Shown: positions 26,723 to 35,189 of the stretch, in pieces | Layout of the letters: the number at the start of each line of letters is the position of its first letter | How positions within the stretch are numbered: position 1 is the first letter of the stretch | Source: Pacificibacter marinus | GTDB lineage: Bacteria; Pseudomonadota; Alphaproteobacteria; Rhodobacterales; Rhodobacteraceae | Length of the DNA stretch: 64,000 bases | NCBI RefSeq assembly: GCF_018860665.1 | Contig: NZ_JAHKPK010000055.1 | Coordinates: forward strand, 62,001 to 126,000 | Direction: 5' to 3' | Notes under the pieces: generated by a model | Seen by the model: only the letters and a program-made list of their open reading frames with translations | The model's database searches: none | What the model was told of the DNA's origin: nothing | Translations under genes and position numbers: made by a program

Positions 26723-28153
26723 ATGAGCTCATCAGACAGCACACCCAAGCTCTACAAAGCCCGCGAACCCATTTTCCCGCGTCGCGTCTCAGGCGTGTTT
26801 CGCAATCTCAAGTGGATCATCATGATCCTGACCTTGGGCGTGTATTACGTGTCGCCATGGCTGCGCTTTGATCGTGGGCCGAAACTGCCCGATCAGGCGA
26901 TTCTGGTGGATATGGCCAACAGACGCTTTTTCTTTTTCTGGATCGAAATTTGGCCGCATGAATTCTATTTTATCGCGGGTCTTTTGATCATGGCAGGGCT
27001 GGGGCTGTTCTTGTTCACCTCGGCGGCGGGGCGGGTGTGGTGTGGCTATGCCTGCCCGCAAACAGTTTGGACAGATCTGTATATTCTGGTGGAACGTTGG
27101 ATCGAAGGTGATCGCAACGCACGTTTGCGTCTGCACCGTCAGAAAAAGCTCGATTTTCGCAAAGCGCGCCTGCGTGTGACCAAATGGATCGTCTGGCTGC
27201 TGATTGGTCTGGCGACAGGCGGGGCTTGGGTGTTTTACTTTACAGATGCGCCCACATTGTTGGTCGATCTGGTGACAGGCAATGCGCATCCGGTGGCTTA
27301 CGGGACTATGGCCGTCTTGACCGCGACGACGTTTTTCTTTGGCGGGTTTGCCCGTGAACAGATTTGCATCTACGCCTGTCCATGGCCGCGTATCCAATCT
27401 GCGATGATGGACGAAGATACGCTTGTGGTGGGATATCGTCATTGGCGCGGCGAGCCCCGTGAAAAGCATCGCAAGGGCATAGATACTTCGGGCTTGGGGG
27501 ATTGCATTGATTGCATGGCTTGCGTGAATGTCTGTCCTGTGGGTATCGATATCCGCGACGGTCAGCAGTTGGAATGTATCACCTGCGGTTTGTGTATTGA
27601 TGCCTGTGATGACGTTATGGACAAGATCGGCAAGCCACGCGGGTTGATCGATTACATGGCCTTGACCGATGAGCCTCGCGAAATCGCAGGTCATGCGCCC
27701 AAACCCATTTGGAAACACATCCTGCGCCCACGCACGATCATGTACACGGGCATTTGGTCGCTTGTCGGATTTGGTCTGCTGTTCGCGCTGTTCATTCAGT
27801 CCGACATCGATATGACCGTCGCCCCTGTGCGCAACCCGACCTATGTGATGTTGTCTGATGGCTCTATTCGCAACATTTACGATGTGCGTCTGCGCAATAA
27901 ACATGGCGAGGATCGCCCGTTCCAAATCTCGACCACGGGCTCTGACGATTTGCTGGTGGACATCGAAGGGGGCGAAGATCAAACTGTGCTTGTGCCCGCA
28001 GATGGCACCAAATTGCAGCGCGTTTATGTGATCGCACCCGCACAATCTGGGCCAGCGACATCTGACAGAACACCGTTCACCATGTGGGTGACAGATACAA
28101 CCAATGATGATCGCGCCTCAACCGAGACCGTTTTCAATGGAAAAGGCAATTAA
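26723..28153 (+). CDS. ccoG: CcoG (FixG/RdxA) ferredoxin-like cbb3 assembly protein
   Basis: A 476-residue membrane iron-sulfur protein; CcoG proteins act as Cu(II) reductases in cbb3 assembly. The ATG at 26723 has AAGG upstream and avoids an 11-codon GTG extension. It has about five transmembrane helices, a CGYACPQTVW motif, and two 4Fe-4S motifs CIDCMACVNVCPVG (about residues 262-275) and CITCGLCIDACDDVM (about 285-299). A C-terminal periplasmic Ig-like domain completes the usual FixG layout. It is divided from ccoP by the hydrolase gene. Confidence 0.94.
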   Translation: MSSSDSTPKLYKAREPIFPRRVSGVFRNLKWIIMILTLGVYYVSPWLRFDRGPKLPDQAILVDMANRRFFFFWIEIWPHEFYFIAGLLIMAGLGLFLFTSAAGRVWCGYACPQTVWTDLYILVERWIEGDRNARLRLHRQKKLDFRKARLRVTKWIVWLLIGLATGGAWVFYFTDAPTLLVDLVTGNAHPVAYGTMAVLTATTFFFGGFAREQICIYACPWPRIQSAMMDEDTLVVGYRHWRGEPREKHRKGIDTSGLGDCIDCMACVNVCPVGIDIRDGQQLECITCGLCIDACDDVMDKIGKPRGLIDYMALTDEPREIAGHAPKPIWKHILRPRTIMYTGIWSLVGFGLLFALFIQSDIDMTVAPVRNPTYVMLSDGSIRNIYDVRLRNKHGEDRPFQISTTGSDDLLVDIEGGEDQTVLVPADGTKLQRVYVIAPAQSGPATSDRTPFTMWVTDTTNDDRASTETVFNGKGN

Positions 28154-28154
28154 T

Positions 28155-28613
28155 ATGACACGTGAAATCACTGGCAAACATGTCTTGATCGGGACTGTTT
28201 CGGCTTTTTCGGTTATCATCGGGGTGAATCTGTTTATGGCCTATAGCGCCATTCGCACCTTTCCGGGGCTTGAGGTGAAAAATTCTTACGTCGCCTCACA
28301 AACGTTTGACGTCGACAAGGCCTCGCAAGAAGCCTTGGGGTGGACGATTGATGCCACCGACAAAGACGAAAAGCTTTACGTGACCATCACCGGCGCAGAC
28401 GGATTGCCGGTTCAAGTGGCCTCTATTGCGGGCACCTTGGGGCGCGCGACCAACACCAGCCAAGATCAAACGCCCCAATTCACCTTTAACGGCACGTCTT
28501 ACGTGGCCGACACTGGCCCGTTGGCGACGGGCAATTGGAATTACCGCATGGTGGCCACAGCGCTTGACGGCACGCCGTTTAAACAACGCGTCGTTATCCA
28601 TGTGAAACGCTGA
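28155..28613 (+). CDS. ccoH: CcoH (FixH) cbb3 assembly protein
   Basis: A 152-residue protein with one N-terminal transmembrane helix (about residues 7-29) and a periplasmic domain beginning around NSYVASQTFDVDKASQEALG, the hallmark of FixH. It is needed for stable assembly of the cbb3 oxidase. The ATG at 28155 begins MTREITGKHVL, one base after the ccoG stop; the upstream frame extension overlaps ccoG and is rejected. Confidence 0.93.
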   Translation: MTREITGKHVLIGTVSAFSVIIGVNLFMAYSAIRTFPGLEVKNSYVASQTFDVDKASQEALGWTIDATDKDEKLYVTITGADGLPVQVASIAGTLGRATNTSQDQTPQFTFNGTSYVADTGPLATGNWNYRMVATALDGTPFKQRVVIHVKR

Positions 28614-28627
28614 TCAAGGCGCGCGTT

Positions 28628-30805
28628 ATGTCTCAAGCTCAAATATCCGCCTGCCCAGCCTGTCTTGCAGCCCCCGCTGCCAAAGACATGGCTCATGAGC
28701 GGGATATGAAAGACAGTCAGATCACCTTGTCGCTGCCAGCTATTCATTGCGCCGCTTGTATTTCAGGCGTGGAACGCGCGCTTATGCGACAATCAGGCGT
28801 GCGGGCGGCACGGGTCAATCTGACCCTAAAACGCGCGCAAGTAGAGGCAGACGACACGACATCCGGCCAAGAGCTGGCCGATGCGCTGACCGCCATCGGC
28901 TTTGAAGCCTATGAGCTGGACGCGGGCACTTTGGCCGCCACACAAACCGACCGCGCGGGCCGAGCCATTTTGACCCGCATCGCCGTGTCGGGTTTCGCCA
29001 TGATGAATGTCATGCTGCTGTCCGTGGCGGTCTGGTCGGGTGCCTCGGACGCCACCCGCGATATGTTCCACTGGATTTCGGCCGCTATTGCTGTGCCAGC
29101 CATCGCCTATGCCGCCCAGCCGTTTTTCATCTCGGCATGGACAGCCCTGCGCGCCAAGCGATTGAATATGGATGTGCCGATTTCCTTGGCCATCTTGTTG
29201 GCCGTTGGCATGTCACTCTACGAGATCTCATTGTCGGGCAGACATGCCTATTTCGACGCGGCTTTGTCTTTGACGTTTTTCCTGCTCGCTGGGCGCTATC
29301 TCGATTACCGCACGCGGTCCATTGCACGCTCTGCCGCCGAAGAACTCGCGGCCTTAGAAGTGCCCCGCGCCATGCTGGACGACGGGACAATTGTGCCCAT
29401 CGGAGACCTCACCACCGATCACATCGTGCGGGTTGTCCCCGGTGCGCGGGTGCCTGTGGACGGGATCGTCACAGGCGGCGCGTCTGAATTGGATCGCTCG
29501 CTGCTGACAGGGGAAACCCTGCCTGTGGGGGCAGCAAAAGGCTCTCTCGTCAGCGCAGGCGAGGTGAATTTAACAGGACCATTGCTGGTGCAGGTCACGG
29601 CTGCGGGCGCGGACAGTTCTTTGCACCGCTTGGCCGATTTGGTCGCAATGGCGGAAACTTCGCGCAATCGCTATACGTCTTTGGCCGACCGCGCCGCACG
29701 CATTTACGCCCCCTTGGTGCATTTGTTGGCTCTTTTCGCCTTTATCGGCTGGGTTGTGGCCACGGGCGATGTGCGTCATGCGCTCAATGTCGCTGTGGCC
29801 GTCTTGATCATCACCTGTCCTTGCGCGCTAGGATTGGCCGTGCCTGCCGTGACCACCGCTGCCTCTGGGCGGTTGTTTCGCGCTGGCATGCTGATCAAAT
29901 CGGCCACAGCATTGGAACGACTGGCCGAGGTCGATACGGTTGTGTTCGACAAAACCGGTACGCTGACCCAAGGCCGCCCGCAGCCCTCAAACTGGGATGC
30001 GATTGCGCCTGAGGCGCGCTCCATCGTGATGGCCTTGGCCGCAGGATCGGCACATCCATTGTCCTCCGCTTTGTATGACGCGGCGCGTGCATCTCATTGC
30101 GCCCCTGCGGACGTTTCAGAAATTACCGAAGTTCCAGGTCAAGGGATCGAGGCCCAGTGGAATGGCCAGCGCATCCGCCTTGGCCGCGCCGCTTGGTTGG
30201 GGGCTGAGGCCTTGGCGCAAACCGCCACTTATCTGCAAATCGGTGATCAGCCTGCTGTGGCCTTCACCTTTGTCGATCATCTGCGCGACGGGGCGGAACA
30301 GGCCGTGGCGGCGCTCAAAGCCCAAGGCAAAGATGTTATCTTGCTGTCAGGCGATGCGCCTGCCGCCGTGGCTGATATTGCCGCGCGCGTTGGCATTGAC
30401 GCGTGGGAGGCCGAATGCCTGCCCCTTGGCAAAGCATCGCGGGTCAAAGAATTGGCCGAGGCAGGGCGCAAGGTTTTGATGATCGGTGATGGGTTGAATG
30501 ACACGGCCGCTTTGGCCGCAAGCCATGTGTCCATTTCGCCAGCCTCTGCGTTGGAAGCCACCCGCGTTGTCTCTGACATTGTCTTGTTGGGCAATTCTCT
30601 GGCCCCGATTGGGGACGCCACCACGCTGGCCGTATCTGCCACCCGCCGTATCAAAGAAAACTTCGCCATCGCTGCGGGGTATAACATGATCGCCATTCCC
30701 ATCGCCTTGGCGGGGTTCGCCACACCTCTGGCCGCTGCCTTGGCCATGTCGACGTCATCGATTACGGTTTCGCTCAATGCGCTGCGTTTGAGAGGTTTTA
30801 AATGA
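28628..30805 (+). CDS. ccoI: CcoI (FixI) copper-translocating P-type ATPase
   Basis: A 725-residue P1B ATPase that exports copper to the cbb3 assembly route. An N-terminal CPAC pair and a heavy-metal-binding motif IHCAACISGV (about residues 38-47) precede the membrane domain. The transmembrane metal site is C397-P-C399 in TCPCALGLAVPA, the phosphorylation site D441-KTGT, and the hinge motif is GDGLNDTAAL. It belongs to the CopA2/FixI type, whose role is oxidase maturation rather than copper tolerance. The stop overlaps the ccoS start. Confidence 0.96.
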   Translation: MSQAQISACPACLAAPAAKDMAHERDMKDSQITLSLPAIHCAACISGVERALMRQSGVRAARVNLTLKRAQVEADDTTSGQELADALTAIGFEAYELDAGTLAATQTDRAGRAILTRIAVSGFAMMNVMLLSVAVWSGASDATRDMFHWISAAIAVPAIAYAAQPFFISAWTALRAKRLNMDVPISLAILLAVGMSLYEISLSGRHAYFDAALSLTFFLLAGRYLDYRTRSIARSAAEELAALEVPRAMLDDGTIVPIGDLTTDHIVRVVPGARVPVDGIVTGGASELDRSLLTGETLPVGAAKGSLVSAGEVNLTGPLLVQVTAAGADSSLHRLADLVAMAETSRNRYTSLADRAARIYAPLVHLLALFAFIGWVVATGDVRHALNVAVAVLIITCPCALGLAVPAVTTAASGRLFRAGMLIKSATALERLAEVDTVVFDKTGTLTQGRPQPSNWDAIAPEARSIVMALAAGSAHPLSSALYDAARASHCAPADVSEITEVPGQGIEAQWNGQRIRLGRAAWLGAEALAQTATYLQIGDQPAVAFTFVDHLRDGAEQAVAALKAQGKDVILLSGDAPAAVADIAARVGIDAWEAECLPLGKASRVKELAEAGRKVLMIGDGLNDTAALAASHVSISPASALEATRVVSDIVLLGNSLAPIGDATTLAVSATRRIKENFAIAAGYNMIAIPIALAGFATPLAAALAMSTSSITVSLNALRLRGFK

Positions 30806-30963
30806 ACGTTCTTGTGTTTTTGATCCCGATTTCATTGCTTTTGGGCGGCATCGGACTGGTGGCGTTTTTTTGGTCGATCAAGTCGCGTCAATTCGACGAC
30901 CCCCAAGGGGACGCCGCGCGTATTTTGACCACGGATTACGATGACCATCCGCGCGAAGATTGA
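30802..30963 (+). CDS. ccoS: CcoS (FixS) cbb3 maturation protein
   Basis: A 53-residue protein read directly from the sequence: it starts MNVLVFLIPISLLLGG, has one transmembrane helix (about residues 3-24), then WSIKSRQFDDPQGDAARIL, the signature CcoS segment after the helix. It is required for cofactor insertion into CcoN. The ATG overlaps the ccoI stop as ATGA, so it is the last coupled gene of ccoGHIS. It ends 4 bp from the convergent esterase gene. Confidence 0.93.
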   Translation: MNVLVFLIPISLLLGGIGLVAFFWSIKSRQFDDPQGDAARILTTDYDDHPRED

Positions 30964-30966
30964 TGT

Positions 30967-31665
30967 CTATTTGGCTGTTTGATCGCGCGCTTCTTGCGCC
31001 AGTTCAACAACTTTCGGGCCTATGCTGTCGACGATAATTCCAACACCCACAGCGTTCGGGTGAATGCCATCGCCTTGAAAATAGGTCGCCAAGACTTCTT
31101 GCGTCGTGCCCAAATCGGTCAGCGGGCGCAGAAAGCTTTCCACATAAAGCGTGTCGTATTTTGCCGCCAAATCAGGATAGATCGCTGCAAAATCAGCCTT
31201 GTAGTCTGGCCCAAAATTGTCCGGCACATCGATGCCCACAAGCAAAACAGGGATATCTTTATCAGCGGCCACGGATAAAATCCCGTCCAGATTGGCGCGC
31301 GCCACAGCCGGATCGGTGCCGCGCAGCACATCATTGCCCCCAAGCGCCACGATCATCGCATCAACATCAGGCGTCAGCGTCCAATCCACACGGGCAAGCC
31401 CGCCCGCGGTGGTGTCGCCCGACACGCCAGCGTTCATGATGATCACGTCTTGGTTAGCGGCATCCAACCAGCCTTGTAATTGGACCGTAAACCCGTCTTC
31501 TTGAACCAAACCGTAGCCTTGCGTCAGACTGTCACCAAGCGCTGCAATTGTCACAGTGTCTTGAGCCTGCGCATCGGTGCTGGCCAGTATTAGAAAAACC
31601 GATACGATATGCGCCGTTAAAAACGTGTTCACACGGCCCGCGCCGCCATATCGATAGCGATACAT
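30967..31665 (-). CDS. tesA: TesA-like GDSL arylesterase/lysophospholipase
   Basis: A 232-residue SGNH hydrolase with a signal peptide (about residues 1-35, ending DAQAQ). The motifs are in order: block I ALGDSLTQGYG with the catalytic Ser, the Gly of NAGVSGDTTAGG, block III ALGGNDVLRG, and block V DGIHPNAVG with Asp and His. It probably hydrolyses acyl esters or thioesters in the periplasm. The ATG at 31665 is used because upstream codons overlap the divergent ABC gene. In E. coli tesA is likewise divergent from ybbA-ybbP. Confidence 0.9.
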   Translation of the reverse strand: MYRYRYGGAGRVNTFLTAHIVSVFLILASTDAQAQDTVTIAALGDSLTQGYGLVQEDGFTVQLQGWLDAANQDVIIMNAGVSGDTTAGGLARVDWTLTPDVDAMIVALGGNDVLRGTDPAVARANLDGILSVAADKDIPVLLVGIDVPDNFGPDYKADFAAIYPDLAAKYDTLYVESFLRPLTDLGTTQEVLATYFQGDGIHPNAVGVGIIVDSIGPKVVELAQEARDQTAK

Positions 31666-31681
31666 ATTTAGAAAGCATCTT

Positions 31682-32374
31682 ATGACCGACACAGTTATTT
31701 CCCTCACAGATATCGGACTGTCTTTAAACGGCAACGCGGGGCCTGTCGATATTTTGCATGACATCTCGCTCGATGTGATGCGGGGCGAAACCGTAGGTCT
31801 CATTGGGCCATCTGGGTCAGGCAAATCGTCGCTCCTTATGTTGCTTGGCGGTTTGGAACAGGCCACCACCGGTGTCGTGTCCGTGTTAGGGCACAATCTA
31901 ACCGACATGAATGAAGATGCTCTTGCGCGCTTTCGTAGAGATCATATGGGGGTGGTGTTCCAATCTTTCCACCTTATCCCCACAATGACCGCGCTTGAAA
32001 ATGTCGCAACGCCTTTGGAATTGGCCGGACATGCAGACGCCTTTGATCGCGCGCGTGAAGAACTTGAGGCCGTGGGGCTTGGCGCGCGCTGCGATCATTT
32101 CCCGTCGCAAATGTCTGGCGGCGAACAGCAACGCGTGGCCTTGGCCCGTGCCGCAGCGCCACGTCCTGCGATTTTTCTGGCCGATGAGCCCACAGGGAAT
32201 CTGGACGGGACAACGGGCGAGGCGATCATGGATTTGCTGATGAGCCTGCGCGACCGCCACGGCGCGACGATGGTGCTGGTCACCCACGCGCCAGAGCTGG
32301 CCGCGCGTTGTGATCGTGTGATCCGCCTGCGCGATGGCGCCCTTGATCTTGCATCGGCTGAGGCCGCGCAATGA
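31682..32374 (+). CDS. ybbA: YbbA/LolD-like ABC transporter ATPase
   Basis: A 230-residue ATPase of the MacB/LolD class. Walker A is GPSGSGKS, the signature MSGGEQQRVALARA, and Walker B is followed by ADEPTGNLDG, which is typical of the LolD/FtsE/MacB group. It pairs with the FtsX-like permease whose start overlaps its stop. Only 16 bp separate it from divergent tesA, matching the ybbA-tesA arrangement. The pair is mechanotransmission-type rather than a classical importer. Confidence 0.92.
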   Translation: MTDTVISLTDIGLSLNGNAGPVDILHDISLDVMRGETVGLIGPSGSGKSSLLMLLGGLEQATTGVVSVLGHNLTDMNEDALARFRRDHMGVVFQSFHLIPTMTALENVATPLELAGHADAFDRAREELEAVGLGARCDHFPSQMSGGEQQRVALARAAAPRPAIFLADEPTGNLDGTTGEAIMDLLMSLRDRHGATMVLVTHAPELAARCDRVIRLRDGALDLASAEAAQ

Positions 32375-34920
32375 CCGCGCTGCAGCACAAAAACTTGGCC
32401 AAAGTTAAAATGGCGTGGAAAATTGCCCGCCGAGAATTGCGTGGCGGCTTGCGTGGGTTTCGAGTGCTGGTGGCCTGTTTGGCGCTGGGCGTCGCGGCCA
32501 TCGCGGCGGTCACATCGGTGCGCGAAAGTATTTCTGCAGGACTTGACCGCGAAGGCGCAGCCTTGTTGGGGGGCGATGCGGAACTGGAATTCACATATCG
32601 GTTCGCAACAGACACCGAACGCGCATGGCTTGAAGCCAACAGTTTGGCCGTGTCCGAGATCACGGATTTTCGCTCTATGGTCACACGCGGTGACGAGCGG
32701 GCTTTGACCCAAGTGAAAACCGTCGATGACGCCTATCCATTGATTGGCTCTGTCACCTTGTCGCCCGATATGCCTTTGTCGCAAGCACTTGATGGGCGTG
32801 ATGGTATTGCTGGCGTGGTGCTGGCCCCGATGCTGTTTGAGCGTCTTGGCCTTGCCATCGGCGATGAAATCCAAATCGGCGCGGTGCCTTTTATTGTGAT
32901 GGCCGAGCTGACAAATGAACCTGACAATGCGTCCGTTGGTTTCTCGCTGGGACCGCGCTCGCTTGTGCGCACATCCGCGCTGGCCGCATCCAATTTGCTG
33001 TCGCCTGGCACCTTGTTCGAGACGGCTTATCGTTTGAAATTGCCGGAGGGCACAGATCTAGAGACGGCAAAAACAACCGCCCAAGCCGCCTTACCCGATG
33101 CGGCCTATCGTTGGCGCGATGCGCGCAATGGCGCACCGGGCATGGCGCGTTTCGTCGAACGCCTTGGATCGTTTTTGGTTTTGGTCGGACTTGCAGGATT
33201 GGCCGTTGGTGGCGTTGGTGTCTCATCCGCTGTCAGCGCCTATTTGGACCGCAAAACCACCATCGTCGCGACCTTGAAAACCCTTGGGGCAGATCGCGCC
33301 ACCATTTTCATGGTTTATGCCATTCAAATCGGTGTGTTGACCAGTTTTGCCATCGCGATTGGGCTGGTTCTGGGTGCAGCTGTGCCCCTGATGGTCGCGC
33401 CGATCATCGAATCTATGCTGCCAGTGCCAGTTGAAATGTCTGTCTACCCGCAGTCCTTGCTAGAGGCCGCGGTCTATGGTGCTTTGGCTGCAGCCATTTT
33501 TGTGACCTGGCCTTTGGCGAAAACAGAAAAAATCCGCCCAGCAGCGCTTTACCGCGACTCTCAATTGGGTCTCAAAGGCTTGCCGCGCCCGCCCTATTTG
33601 ATCGCGATTGCGGGCATGGTGGCTATATTGGTTGCCCTTGCTGTGGCTTTCACCGATACGCGCGCTTTGGTGCTTTGGTCCTTTTTCGGATTGGCCTGTA
33701 CGTTTGCGCTTTTGGTGGTCTGCGCTGCGCTGTTGCGTCTTCTCGCGCGTTGGATGGCTAGGCGGAATTTTACCAAAGGTCGCCCTTATTTGCGTTTGGC
33801 GCTTGGGTCCGTTGGCGGGCCTAGCGGAGAAACCTTGTCTGTCGTGCTTTCTCTCGGTCTGGGTCTCACAGTCTTGTCGGCAGTTGGACAAATTGACACC
33901 AATCTGCGCGGTGCAATCGCGAACGAATTGCCTGACATTGCGCCTTCTTACTTTGTCGTCGATATTCAAAAAGACCAAATTGATGGGTTTACCTCGCATT
34001 TGGCCTCAAGTGACGGCGTGAAAAAATATGAAACGGCACCGATGTTGCGCGGCTTCATCACCAAAATCAATGGCCAAGACGCCAAAGAGGTGGCGGGTAA
34101 TCATTGGGTTATTCGCGGTGATCGCGGCGTGACCTATTCGGCCCAAAAACCCGAAAATGCACGGATCACCCAAGGCACGTGGTGGACTGAGAATTATATG
34201 GGCGAGCCGCAAATCAGTTTCGCTGCCGAAGAGGCCGCCGAAATTGGTCTGTCTTTGGGCGATACTTTGACGCTCAATATTTTGGGGCGTGACATCACAG
34301 CACGCGTCACATCGTTTCGCGAGGTCGATTTTTCAGGCGCGGGAATGGGGTTTGTGTTGTCGATGAACCCGGCGGCTATTGAGAATGCCCCTCACACTTA
34401 CATTGCTACAATTTATGCCGATCAAGAGGTCGAAGCACCGCTCATTCGTACCCTATCGAAAGCCTACCCAAATATCACAACCATTCGGGTGCGCGATGCC
34501 ATCGACCGCGTGGTCGCCGTTATGACAAGCATCGCGGCCGCCACAACCCTTGGCGCACTGGCGACATTGATTACAGGTGCTGTGGTTTTGATCGGTGCTG
34601 CCGCCGCAGGCGAAGAAAAACGCCGTTATGAGGCCGCAATTTTGAAAACTTTGGGCGCGACCCGTTTGCGTGTGTTGTGGAGCTTCGCCTTGCGTTCGCT
34701 CTACATGGGGTTTGCGGCAGGCGCGGTCGCCGTCGGTGCAGGCGGTTTGGCCGGTTGGGCGGTGACGCATTTCGTGATGGAGGCATCCTTTACCTTTGAA
34801 TGGCGCGCGTCGCTTGCGATTGTCTTGGGCGGCATCGGACTGACATTGTGCACATCGCTGTGGTTTTCTTGGCGCGCTATGCGCGCGCGCCCAGCAGGTG
34901 TCTTGCGGTCAAAGGACTAA
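32371..34920 (+). CDS. ybbP: YbbP-like FtsX-domain ABC permease
   Basis: An 849-residue permease with two FtsX domains. An N-terminal helix at about residues 29-48 precedes a large periplasmic domain (about 50-255). The first FtsX core lies at about 268-400, with a second domain and core at about 480-849. The closing helix region VLWSFALRSLYMGFAAG and WRAMRARPAGVLRSKD matches the family end. The role of YbbAP-TesA is unresolved; release or processing of lipids or hydrophobic compounds is a reasonable inference from the esterase partner. Confidence 0.9.
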   Translation: MTALQHKNLAKVKMAWKIARRELRGGLRGFRVLVACLALGVAAIAAVTSVRESISAGLDREGAALLGGDAELEFTYRFATDTERAWLEANSLAVSEITDFRSMVTRGDERALTQVKTVDDAYPLIGSVTLSPDMPLSQALDGRDGIAGVVLAPMLFERLGLAIGDEIQIGAVPFIVMAELTNEPDNASVGFSLGPRSLVRTSALAASNLLSPGTLFETAYRLKLPEGTDLETAKTTAQAALPDAAYRWRDARNGAPGMARFVERLGSFLVLVGLAGLAVGGVGVSSAVSAYLDRKTTIVATLKTLGADRATIFMVYAIQIGVLTSFAIAIGLVLGAAVPLMVAPIIESMLPVPVEMSVYPQSLLEAAVYGALAAAIFVTWPLAKTEKIRPAALYRDSQLGLKGLPRPPYLIAIAGMVAILVALAVAFTDTRALVLWSFFGLACTFALLVVCAALLRLLARWMARRNFTKGRPYLRLALGSVGGPSGETLSVVLSLGLGLTVLSAVGQIDTNLRGAIANELPDIAPSYFVVDIQKDQIDGFTSHLASSDGVKKYETAPMLRGFITKINGQDAKEVAGNHWVIRGDRGVTYSAQKPENARITQGTWWTENYMGEPQISFAAEEAAEIGLSLGDTLTLNILGRDITARVTSFREVDFSGAGMGFVLSMNPAAIENAPHTYIATIYADQEVEAPLIRTLSKAYPNITTIRVRDAIDRVVAVMTSIAAATTLGALATLITGAVVLIGAAAAGEEKRRYEAAILKTLGATRLRVLWSFALRSLYMGFAAGAVAVGAGGLAGWAVTHFVMEASFTFEWRASLAIVLGGIGLTLCTSLWFSWRAMRARPAGVLRSKD

Positions 34921-35189
34921 AAGCGCGCGGGCGCACTGGAAATGTCATAGTGAAAGCAATTCCCTTCTGCGCCATCTCTGTGATTGCGCAGGGTAACATT
35001 GAAAGCATCGCCGCGGCAGGTATCCCACGCAAATGGCCTTAGGATCAGTGTTCATCTACGTATTGCTGCCCGCCCTAAGCGGCGCATCCCAATAAACCTT
35101 GCGAGGCCTTCTTAGATAATGCTGCGGGCTAGGGGAAAATTCCTTACACGATAGATGTTACATCCTGTCGGATCGTTAAGCAGGCACGT
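34921..35189. other. Intergenic region with no recognisable gene
   Basis: 269 bp between ybbP and the convergent chemoreceptor gene. A 30-codon frame starting GTG at 34951 can be read but has no support. I see no strong terminator hairpin or RNA gene. Confidence 0.4.

Noticed and set aside
34951-35042. A 30-codon GTG frame after ybbP
   Set aside because: No ribosome binding site, no recognisable product and only a chance-length frame.
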